Source: Alphaproteobacteria bacterium
GTDB lineage: Bacteria > Pseudomonadota > Alphaproteobacteria > ATCC43930 > CGMCC-115725
Reading direction: 5' to 3'
Length of the DNA stretch: 6,195 nucleotides
Assembly (NCBI GenBank): GCA_005884825.1
Contig: VAZT01000365.1
Location: 1 to 6,195, forward strand
The notes under the pieces were generated by a model, which worked only from the letters and a program-made list of their open reading frames with translations, had not been told where the DNA came from and made no database searches. Within the stretch, counting starts at the first letter, position 1. Every line of letters begins with the position of its first letter. Shown piece by piece: positions 1-4,650 of the stretch. The position numbers and the translations under genes were made by a program.

Positions 1-79
1 GAGCCGGCTCGGGCGACCAGACGGCTGCCGGACTGTCTAGCTTCGCTCCACGCTTCGCTTTGGCTTCGACATCGGACAT
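1..79 (-). CDS. Probable membrane-fusion (HlyD/AaeA-like) subunit, N-terminus only, runs off the left edge
   Basis: After the DUF1656 stop codon, an ATG opens a frame with no stop to the edge of the window (26 codons). It begins MSDVEAKAKRGAKLDSPAAV, a hydrophilic, lysine-rich start that could be a cytoplasmic tail before a membrane anchor; the anchor and lipoyl/barrel-sandwich region would lie outside. The identification rests almost wholly on gene order: in AaeXAB/YdhIJK-type operons a FUSC pump and a DUF1656 protein are accompanied by an HlyD-family periplasmic adaptor. The gap from the DUF1656 stop is only 7 bases, which suggests co-transcription. The ribosome-binding site is poor (a lone GAG about 6 bases upstream), so the true start could be further downstream, outside the window. 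Confidence 0.4.
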   Translation of the reverse strand, partial: MSDVEAKAKRGAKLDSPAAVWSPEPA

Positions 80-86
80 CGCGAAC

Positions 87-293
87 TCAACGAGCAGCGA
101 TGACGAGGACTATCGAGGAAAGCACGATCATATAAACGGCGAACACGAACAGCGAGGGGTGCCAGACATGGCGCAGCAAGCCGAAACGGGCGGCGAACCG
201 CCGCAGCGAGATCGTGACCACCCAGGCGGCCACCATCATCACCGACACCGGCGCGACATAAACGCCGAACAGGTTGATGTCGGTGAACCTCAC
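87..293 (-). CDS. DUF1656 family small inner-membrane protein (AaeX/YdhI-like)
   Basis: This 68-residue protein has the DUF1656 layout: a short N-terminus (RFTDINLFGVYVAP), a hydrophobic segment at about residues 12-30, a basic loop (SLRRFAARFGLLRHVWHPSLF) and a second hydrophobic segment at about 47-66. The HPSLF stretch before the second helix is typical of the family. It starts with GTG, and that GTG shares four bases (GTGA) with the stop of the FUSC gene, so translation is probably coupled. A GGGAG ribosome-binding site lies 7 bases upstream inside the FUSC gene. The family accompanies FUSC/HlyD efflux systems such as E. coli aaeXAB; its molecular role is not well defined. Length and context fit well; the family call is from recognition, not a search. 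Confidence 0.85.
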   Translation of the reverse strand: MRFTDINLFGVYVAPVSVMMVAAWVVTISLRRFAARFGLLRHVWHPSLFVFAVYMIVLSSIVLVIAAR

Positions 294-2344
294 CCGGGCG
301 CTCCCGCGTCGAAGTAACCGGCATGTTGGGTGAGCACCTCGGTCAATGCAAGGATGGTGCCGCGCGCACGGAGAGCGGCGGCGCCCGAACGGGCGGCGAG
401 CGCATCATCGAGCCGGTCGAGATCGGCGGTCGCGAGCGCAATGTCGCCTCGCCGCAAGGCTTCGAGCGCCGCATCCAGTTCGGACCCCAAACCCATTCGG
501 CGACCAATACGCCGAAGCTGGATGATCTCCGTCCCCACGGACAGCGCCGCCAGCATTTCCGACCGCTGCAACGGCTCGGCTTTGTCCGGCAATGCCGAGA
601 GCCGGCCATACATACGGCCCTCCCAATCTTCCGACGTCCGCGGGATCGGACCCGCTGCGAGGCGGCGCAGATCGCGCAAGGTTAGCGCCAACAGCCGGCG
701 CGCCCGAAATTCCGGCGACAGCGGCGGTATCAGGCGATACGACAACGCCGCAGCGCAGAGGCCCGCGACTATGGCCGATGCGGAGTTGTAAAATTGCACT
801 GTGTCGTAGCTCATCGGGTTGGCGGGCTGGAGAACCGGGACAAAATTTGCCGCCATCGCCGTAAACACCACCGGTTGCCAGGGCCAGGCCATCAGAGCGC
901 CGGCGGGTATCAGGACAAGGCCAATCGCGATGCTGAACGCGGCAAAGGTCTCCGTGTTCGGCAGCACTGCGAATGCGATAATCGCTGCGACAGCGGCGGC
1001 GAGGACGGTGCCCACCGTGAAACTCATCGCTGCAGCGTAGGCCTGGTCGGCTCGCGGCGCGAGCAGGATGACGCCGATCGCGGCAAAGGTGATGGCCCCC
1101 GCGCCGTTCGGCCATTCGGTAACGATCCACAAGAGCTCGGCGGCACCGATCACGACGAACGCGCGCCCCGCGTTGACGAGAGAAGGGAGCCAATCGGGCA
1201 TGCGAAGGCGGACGACGCCGCGGCGAGGAACCGGTCGAGCGGGATCGGCAAGAAGCAACGCCAGCCCGTTCAGCGCGTGCGAGATGCCGGCCAGCACTTC
1301 CGCCGCCTGATCGGCGAGCAGCCGCAGCGACGGCGTGTCCGCCGGAAGGGCGACCAGCCTGCGTACCGCCTGCTCGCAAATCCGGCGCAGCCCGACGGGG
1401 TCGGCTATCCAGCGGGCCGGCTCGCCTTGCGCTGACGCCGATCGCAACTCCTGCGGCACTCGTGCCAGCACAGTCCCCGCCTCGTGCCGAGCCCTCTCCT
1501 GCGGCGATCTCGCCAGCAGAAGCGCGGCCGCGCGCCAGCTGGCCATTGCGGCCAATAAACCGTCGACCGCCCGCTGCAAGACGGGCGAGTGATACCGCAA
1601 TTGGGACGACTCACCGAACGCCTCGTCGATCACCGGGTCGAGCGCGACCGCCCGCCGAACGAGCTCGCGCCGGATTGTCTGGGTGCTCTCGAATTGGGCT
1701 CCGGCGATAGCCAATGTGCCGGTGAACCGACTCGTAATCTCGGCCGAGATGGCGGCGAACAGGGAGGCGAGTCGGCGTGGCGCGCCACCGAAATCCGTTC
1801 CGGCGAGAACGACGCCGGCGCACACGATGCCGATGCAGATCTCGCTCGCGCGATAGACGGCGAGCATGAATGCCTCCCCGTTGAGGCCGCCGGTCTGGCC
1901 GAGCTGGTCGCTAGCGATGATCGCGGCCGTATAGCCGGCCAGAGCTGCGGCATAGGCCGCAAAATTGCGCAGGAGCGTGGCGACGAGCGCGCATGCGGCG
2001 CCCCACAGCGCCAAGCTCACGAGAAAGGCGCCACGGTCTTGCGGAAAGCACGCGGTCATCACGACGATCGCGACGGCCCCGATTACGGTGCCGATCAAGC
2101 GGAACCAGCCCTTGCGCAGCGAGGCCCCGAGATGAGGCTGACACACGATCGCCGCCGAAGTGCCGGCCCATTGCGCGTTTGGGAGCTCGAGCCAGAACGC
2201 GACGTAGAGCGCCAAGCAGACCGACGCCCACAACCGCAAGCCAAAAAGCAGCGGCGGGCCCGACGCCCGGAGCACGCCGGATGCGTCATCAACCCAGCGC
2301 TCGATCGGGCTGGGTTGGGCGGCCGACGGCTCAGCGCTGGTCAT
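290..2344 (-). CDS. FUSC family inner-membrane efflux pump (AaeB/YdhK-like)
   Basis: This 684-residue protein has the FUSC (fusaric acid resistance/AaeB) architecture. It has an N-terminal membrane block with helices at about residues 33-53, 82-100, 107-125, 127-145 and 162-182. A soluble alpha-helical region of about 200 residues follows (about 185-385). A second membrane block has helices at about 395-411, 415-429, 437-460, 467-487 and 519-540, and a soluble C-terminal tail follows. E. coli AaeB is about 655 residues, so this is full length. Known relatives export aromatic carboxylic acids or related toxic organic acids with an HlyD adaptor, energised by proton motive force; the substrate here cannot be told from sequence. 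It appears to be the first gene of a minus-strand operon with DUF1656 and a probable adaptor. The chosen ATG has no strong ribosome-binding site (a GGAGAAGGAG stretch lies too far upstream, about 40 bases), so the exact start is uncertain; no upstream ATG, GTG or TTG in frame is close by. Confidence 0.9.
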   Translation of the reverse strand: MTSAEPSAAQPSPIERWVDDASGVLRASGPPLLFGLRLWASVCLALYVAFWLELPNAQWAGTSAAIVCQPHLGASLRKGWFRLIGTVIGAVAIVVMTACFPQDRGAFLVSLALWGAACALVATLLRNFAAYAAALAGYTAAIIASDQLGQTGGLNGEAFMLAVYRASEICIGIVCAGVVLAGTDFGGAPRRLASLFAAISAEITSRFTGTLAIAGAQFESTQTIRRELVRRAVALDPVIDEAFGESSQLRYHSPVLQRAVDGLLAAMASWRAAALLLARSPQERARHEAGTVLARVPQELRSASAQGEPARWIADPVGLRRICEQAVRRLVALPADTPSLRLLADQAAEVLAGISHALNGLALLLADPARPVPRRGVVRLRMPDWLPSLVNAGRAFVVIGAAELLWIVTEWPNGAGAITFAAIGVILLAPRADQAYAAAMSFTVGTVLAAAVAAIIAFAVLPNTETFAAFSIAIGLVLIPAGALMAWPWQPVVFTAMAANFVPVLQPANPMSYDTVQFYNSASAIVAGLCAAALSYRLIPPLSPEFRARRLLALTLRDLRRLAAGPIPRTSEDWEGRMYGRLSALPDKAEPLQRSEMLAALSVGTEIIQLRRIGRRMGLGSELDAALEALRRGDIALATADLDRLDDALAARSGAAALRARGTILALTEVLTQHAGYFDAGAPG
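301..305 (-). promoter_or_regulatory. Ribosome-binding site deciding the GTG start of the DUF1656 gene
   Basis: On the minus strand GGGAG lies 7 bases before the GTG at 293, inside the last codons of the FUSC gene. It supports the non-ATG start, and the GTGA overlap suggests coupled translation. Confidence 0.6.
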
Positions 2345-2499
2345 GCGACTGAGTCGCCGCGCACTTTGTATTTCGAGATCCGATGCTCCTTCTCCCTCTT
2401 GTTGTGCGCGATCACGCGATCCTTTTACGCCGGCACACCCCGCAAACGCTGGGCAGCGTGGGAAGCTGCGCCTGTTTTGCCTGTTTTATCAGGGCGAGA
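2345..2499. other. Intergenic stretch upstream of the FUSC operon; no gene seen
   Basis: This stretch separates the efflux operon from the primase remnant, both on the minus strand. I see no credible coding frame and no promoter with a well-spaced -35/-10 pair for the FUSC gene. A short near-tandem CCTGTTTT repeat sits at about 2470-2485 and a purine-rich GGAGAAGGAG (minus strand) at about 2382-2395. The FUSC promoter is probably here or just upstream, but it cannot be placed. Confidence 0.4.
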
Positions 2500-3096
2500 T
2501 CAGGTAACGGCGTCGCGTACGGGGCCTATTTCAATCGACAGGCGCCGGGAGTGGGTATCGCGTTTACCCAACCAAATCTCATCGAGCTGGTCGAGCTGGT
2601 CGATCGCGGTCCCTTCGATAACCTCGACGAAATAGTAGGTCCTGCGACAGAGTCCAGCTTTCTTCAGCGAGGACGCCGCGGAAGAGGCCATTAAGGCGGC
2701 CTAGCATGTGCTGCCGGCGATCGGGTGAGAGTTCACACGAGAACACACACAGGATGCGCCAGCGCGGCGCCGCGTCGGTGTGCGACGGTGAGGTGTAGAC
2801 GATCGCCTCGACCCCGGCGTTCTGTAGGATTTCGACAGCCTCGGCGAACATGATCTTCTCGCCATCGTAGTCGGCTTCAATGCCGCAGACGGCGATGACG
2901 TTGCGGTCGTTACGCAGGCTGCCCTTTTCGCTCCGAGCGTTGCCGAATCGGGCAAGTTTCAGCCACGGCAGGCGTGCTTTTTCTGGCGCCGTAGTGGTGC
3001 GTATGAGTTCCGCGAGCCCTCTGCCGTCAGGCTCTCTTCCTGTTTTTCCTGCGCCATATGGTCGCTGAAGAACGTCACCAAACGTGAGCAGGTCAT
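2500..3096 (-). pseudogene. Decayed primase-like replication gene of phage/plasmid type
   Basis: Three consecutive minus-strand frames together rebuild one protein. Frame 1 starts at ATG 3096 and reads about MTCSRLVTFFSDHMAQEKQE, then ESLTAEG. A one-base loss near 3015-3022 shifts to frame 2, which reads LAELIRTTTAPEKARLPWLK, then FGNARSEKGSLRNDRNVIAV, GIEADYDGEKIMFAEAVEIL, VYTSPSHTDAAPRWRILCVF and LNGLFRGVLAEESWTLSQ. Near 2640-2646 a further base change shifts to frame 3, TYYFVEVIEGTAIDQLDQLD then EIWLGKRDT, which stops at 2500. The KARLPWLKLA, GIEADYD, YTSPSHT..PRWR and NGLFGGVL..ES(F/W)TLSQ blocks match, from memory, the N-terminal region of primase/replication proteins encoded by alphaproteobacterial prophages and integrative elements. 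In those relatives about ten residues usually separate YYF from VEVI, so a small deletion is likely too, and the C-terminal part is missing. The gene is very probably non-functional. The precise family name is inference. Confidence 0.7.
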
Positions 3097-3257
3097 GATC
3101 GCGCCCCGTCGAGAGCGCGGGGTGCGTGCGGCGCACCAGCTCGATGAACTTGGCGGCCGAACTCGGCTGCGAGGCCGTGCGTCTGCCACGGGATCGGCGA
3201 CGCGTACCGGATCTTGCCGCGGTCGTCGCCCAGCACCCGGCCCCCGCCATCGATCAT
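3093..3257 (-). CDS. Small hypothetical ORF coupled to the primase remnant, possibly frameshifted
   Basis: This 54-codon ORF starts at an ATG with AGGA six bases upstream and reads MIDGGGRVLGDDRGKIRYAS, then PIPWQTHGLAAEFGRQ, ending RALDGARS. Its stop overlaps the first ATG of the primase remnant (ATGA), the usual packing of phage or plasmid operons, which argues that it was a real gene. A promoter-like element lies about 26 bases upstream. The middle may be damaged: from about 3145 to 3115 a neighbouring frame reads KFIELVRRTHP, which looks more protein-like than VHRAGAPHAP in the ORF's own frame, so a pair of compensating frameshifts is possible. I do not recognise a family. It could be functional, decayed or a chance ORF. 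Confidence 0.4.
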   Translation of the reverse strand: MIDGGGRVLGDDRGKIRYASPIPWQTHGLAAEFGRQVHRAGAPHAPRALDGARS

Positions 3258-3282
3258 CGGTCGTCCTGGCAAGCTCGCCCAG

Positions 3283-3311
3283 AGTATAATAGTGAGATTA
3301 GAGCGTGTCGG
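3283..3311 (-). promoter_or_regulatory. Possible sigma70-like promoter for the element remnant
   Basis: On the minus strand CCGACA (3311-3306) and TATACT (3288-3283) are separated by 17 bases, and an ORF with a good ribosome-binding site begins about 25 bases downstream. The -10 is strong and the -35 matches four of six consensus bases. AT-rich surroundings raise the chance of a random match. Confidence 0.4.
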
Positions 3312-3321
3312 CCGATTGGGC

Positions 3322-3344
3322 CAGTTAGGCAATTGGCCTGACTG
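3322..3344. repeat. Inverted repeat (9-bp arms, 5-base loop)
   Basis: CAGTTAGGC, then AATTG, then GCCTGACTG form a near-perfect hairpin with one G-T type mismatch. No T-run follows on either strand, so it is not a typical terminator. It lies just upstream of the promoter-like element and could be an operator, a recombination site or chance. Confidence 0.4.
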
Positions 3345-3382
3345 CTCTATGCTGCGTTCGATAAATTTGATTCCTAAATTGA

Positions 3383-3631
3383 TCAACTCCAGAGCTTAAC
3401 GGTATGCGACATTGGCGAAATGCGCTGGTTCGCGATGCGGCCGAGGGCATATTTCATCGACAGCGCGTCGAATACGTCGGAATCGTAGTAGTCGAGCCAT
3501 TTCTCGGCTTCCGCGCCGAAAGGCGTGTCGGAGTGGCCAAAGTCGCCGCGATCGACTGGGTGGCATCGCGAATGCCGCGCGTGGCATGTCGCATAACGGC
3601 GTTCCCGGGCGTGGGTGGGGCAAACGAACAC
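3383..3631 (-). CDS. Unrecognised 82-codon ORF, possibly a gene fragment
   Basis: The ORF starts at a GTG and reads about VFVCPTHARERRYATCHARH, then HSDTPFGAEAEKWLDYYDSD, VFDALSMKYALGRIANQ and ISPMSHTVKLWS. The frame is also open upstream of this GTG for about 30 codons without another convincing start (TNLVAYDACEHSGDFRS), so it may be the tail of a longer, broken gene. The central part (EKWLDYYDSDVFDALSMKYA) looks protein-like. The first part is unusually rich in Cys and His (C..TH...........C.ARH...C.P), which might be a metal site or an accident of composition. I recognise no family. No good ribosome-binding site was seen. It belongs to the otherwise gene-poor stretch between the tRNA genes and the primase remnant. 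Confidence 0.25.
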   Translation of the reverse strand: MFVCPTHARERRYATCHARHSRCHPVDRGDFGHSDTPFGAEAEKWLDYYDSDVFDALSMKYALGRIANQRISPMSHTVKLWS

Positions 3632-3688
3632 GCTTCTAAAGTCTCCCGAGTGCTCGCAGGCATCGTAGGCAACGAGGTTCGTCCGTTT

Positions 3689-3720
3689 GGTACCTATATG
3701 GTACCTGAAATTATGGTACC
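3689..3720. repeat. Three GGTACC-centred direct repeats beside the tRNA-Asn terminator
   Basis: GGTACC occurs at 3689-3694, 3700-3705 and 3715-3720. The last two lie in a near-perfect 15-base direct repeat (TATGGTACCTGAAAT), and the first is a shorter version (GGTACCTATAT). Each core is a palindrome. They sit 8 bases before the tRNA terminator, where arm-type integrase sites of a tRNA-targeting element might lie, but they could equally be an operator cluster or a chance duplication. Confidence 0.6.
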
Positions 3721-3728
3721 TGAAATGG

Positions 3729-3761
3729 AAAAGGGGCTAGGCCATGATAACCTAACCCCTT
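3729..3761 (-). terminator. Rho-independent terminator of the tRNA-Cys/tRNA-Asn unit
   Basis: Read on the minus strand, AAGGGGTTAGG (3761-3751) pairs with CCTAGCCCCTT (3741-3731) around a 9-base loop, an 11-bp stem with a single U-G wobble, followed by further T bases. On the plus strand the same site has a C-A mismatch and a less suitable tail, so it fits the minus-strand tRNA genes. It begins 9 bases past the tRNA-Asn 3' end. Confidence 0.8.
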
Positions 3762-3769
3762 CTCATTTT

Positions 3770-3845
<76 letters not shown>

Positions 3846-3877
3846 TCGGGGCGTCCGTCGGCGCGGGCGCAGCCCCC

Positions 3878-3951
3878 TGGAGGCCGGAAGCGGAATCGAA
3901 CCGCTGTACGAGGATTTGCAGTCCTCTGCATAGCCACTCTGCCATCCGGCC
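3878..3951 (-). tRNA. tRNA-Cys (anticodon GCA)
   Basis: A complete 74-base cloverleaf with encoded CCA. The acceptor stem is GGCCGGA/TCCGGCC, the discriminator is T (the identity base for cysteine tRNA), the anticodon loop is CTGCAAA with anticodon GCA, and the T arm is AGCGG/CCGCT around TTCGATT. It is the first gene of a two-tRNA unit with tRNA-Asn, with a promoter 17 bases upstream. Confidence 0.97.
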
Positions 3952-3967
3952 AGCTCGCATCACCGGC

Positions 3968-3996
3968 ATATAGGCGCGTGCCGCGCATCCGGTCAA
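3968..3996 (-). promoter_or_regulatory. Promoter of the tRNA-Cys/tRNA-Asn unit
   Basis: On the minus strand TTGACC (3996-3991) and CTATAT (3973-3968) are separated by 17 bases, a good fit to the alphaproteobacterial housekeeping promoter. The tRNA begins 17 bases past the -10. The stretch after the -10 (GCCGGTG) is GC-rich, a feature often seen in stable-RNA promoters under stringent control. Confidence 0.7.
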
Positions 3997-4021
3997 GCAT
4001 AGCGCACGGCGCACGCACTTG

Positions 4022-4050
4022 TTGCCGGGTGCCGGTACGCTCCATATATT
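4022..4050 (+). promoter_or_regulatory. Promoter of rpoZ (and probably rsh)
   Basis: TTGCCG (4022-4027) and TATATT (4045-4050) are separated by 17 bases. Transcription would start at about 4057, leaving a leader of about 28 bases before the rpoZ ATG. The -35 boxes of this and the divergent tRNA promoter lie about 25 bases apart. Confidence 0.6.
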
Positions 4051-4084
4051 CCTTGGTCCAAAGTTTCCTAAAGAGTCGAGAGAA

Positions 4085-4552
4085 ATGGCGCGCGTCACCG
4101 TTGAAGATTGTGTTGTCAAAGTCCCAAACCGATTCGAGCTCGTGCTGCTCGCCGCCCAGCGTGCGCGTGAAATCACCTCCGGCGCCCCGCTGTCGATCGA
4201 CCGCGACGACGACAAGAACCCCGTCGTTGCGCTGCGCGAGATTGCCGACGAGACGGTTGCGCTCGATCATCTGAAATCGTCTGTGGTGCGCGGCATGCAG
4301 AAGCACGTAGAGATCGACGAGCCGGAGGAATCTCACGAACTCGAGCTCGATACCGCTTTGTTCGGCATCGGCGCGCCGGCCGGCGTCTTGACGGATGCGG
4401 AGCTCGACGACGAGGCCGATGCCGAGGACACCGAGGATACTGAGGAGGGGAACGAGGACGAGGAGGCTCTCCCAGCAGAAACAGCCGTCGACCTTGCACA
4501 GATCGACGAAGACGATGAACTCGCCGAAGACATGTTGGAAGTCGCACGGTGA
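4085..4552 (+). CDS. rpoZ: RNA polymerase omega subunit with long acidic C-terminal tail
   Basis: The protein has 155 residues. Residues 1-80 carry the omega core, MARVTVEDCVVKVPNRFELV, then LLAAQRAREI, DDDKNPVVALREIADETV and MQKHVEIDEPEE. This is the part that binds beta-prime and helps RNA polymerase assembly. The KNPVVALREIA stretch is the conserved core. The ATG at 4085 gives the canonical N-terminus; a TTG further upstream would add residues encoded by the promoter region and is rejected. A purine-rich GAGTCGAGAG lies just before it. The tail from about residue 104 is strikingly acidic, 26 Asp or Glu in 52 residues, and makes the protein longer than the roughly 90 (E. coli) to 130 residues usual for omega. 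The gene is followed by rsh in the same direction, a common alphaproteobacterial arrangement linking omega with ppGpp synthesis. Confidence 0.96.
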   Translation: MARVTVEDCVVKVPNRFELVLLAAQRAREITSGAPLSIDRDDDKNPVVALREIADETVALDHLKSSVVRGMQKHVEIDEPEESHELELDTALFGIGAPAGVLTDAELDDEADAEDTEDTEEGNEDEEALPAETAVDLAQIDEDDELAEDMLEVAR

Positions 4553-4635
4553 ACGGCGCCCAAAATGAAACTCGCGCCGCTCCATCGGGATCGCAGCACC
4601 AGCGGCTACGCCAACGGCCACTGGCGGAACAGGAC

Positions 4636-4643
4636 GGGGAAGA
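4636..4643 (+). promoter_or_regulatory. Ribosome-binding site deciding the ATG start of rsh
   Basis: GGGGAAGA ends 7 bases before the ATG at 4651 and supports the conserved MMRQ start. A competing site, GGAAG at 4537-4541, lies 7 bases before an in-frame GTG at 4549 that overlaps the rpoZ stop (GTGA). Confidence 0.6.
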
Positions 4644-4650
4644 CCTCGTC

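Larger units (their letters stand above)
2500..3730 (-). mobile_element. Probable remnant of an integrative element or prophage next to tRNA-Asn
   Basis: This segment between the FUSC operon and the tRNA terminator contains a broken primase-like replication gene, a small ORF translationally coupled to its start, short low-complexity intergenic pieces, an inverted repeat and three GGTACC-centred repeats. All coding traces are on the minus strand, leading away from the 3' end of tRNA-Asn, which is how a tRNA-targeting element would often lie. I found no integrase, transposase or duplicated tRNA 3' end, so the borders and the type of element are inferred and the limits given are only outer bounds. 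Confidence 0.45.

Noticed and set aside
1589..2635. Plus-strand 348-codon frame opposite the FUSC gene
   Set aside because: It is a hydrophilic, Arg/Gly-rich shadow of a clearly recognisable membrane protein, with no domain of its own.
3359..3386. Promoter-like TTGATC-N17-TATCGA on the minus strand
   Set aside because: The -10 is weak, the area is AT-rich and no ORF with a good ribosome-binding site follows closely; the TATACT element downstream is better.
3731..3761. Terminator acting on plus-strand transcription
   Set aside because: On the plus strand the stem has a C-A mismatch and no plus-strand gene ends here; on the minus strand it is fully paired with a wobble and follows the tRNAs.
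4019..4084. Upstream TTG extension of rpoZ by 22 codons
   Set aside because: It would place coding sequence over the -10 and leader, and the conserved omega N-terminus MARVTVEDC begins at 4085.
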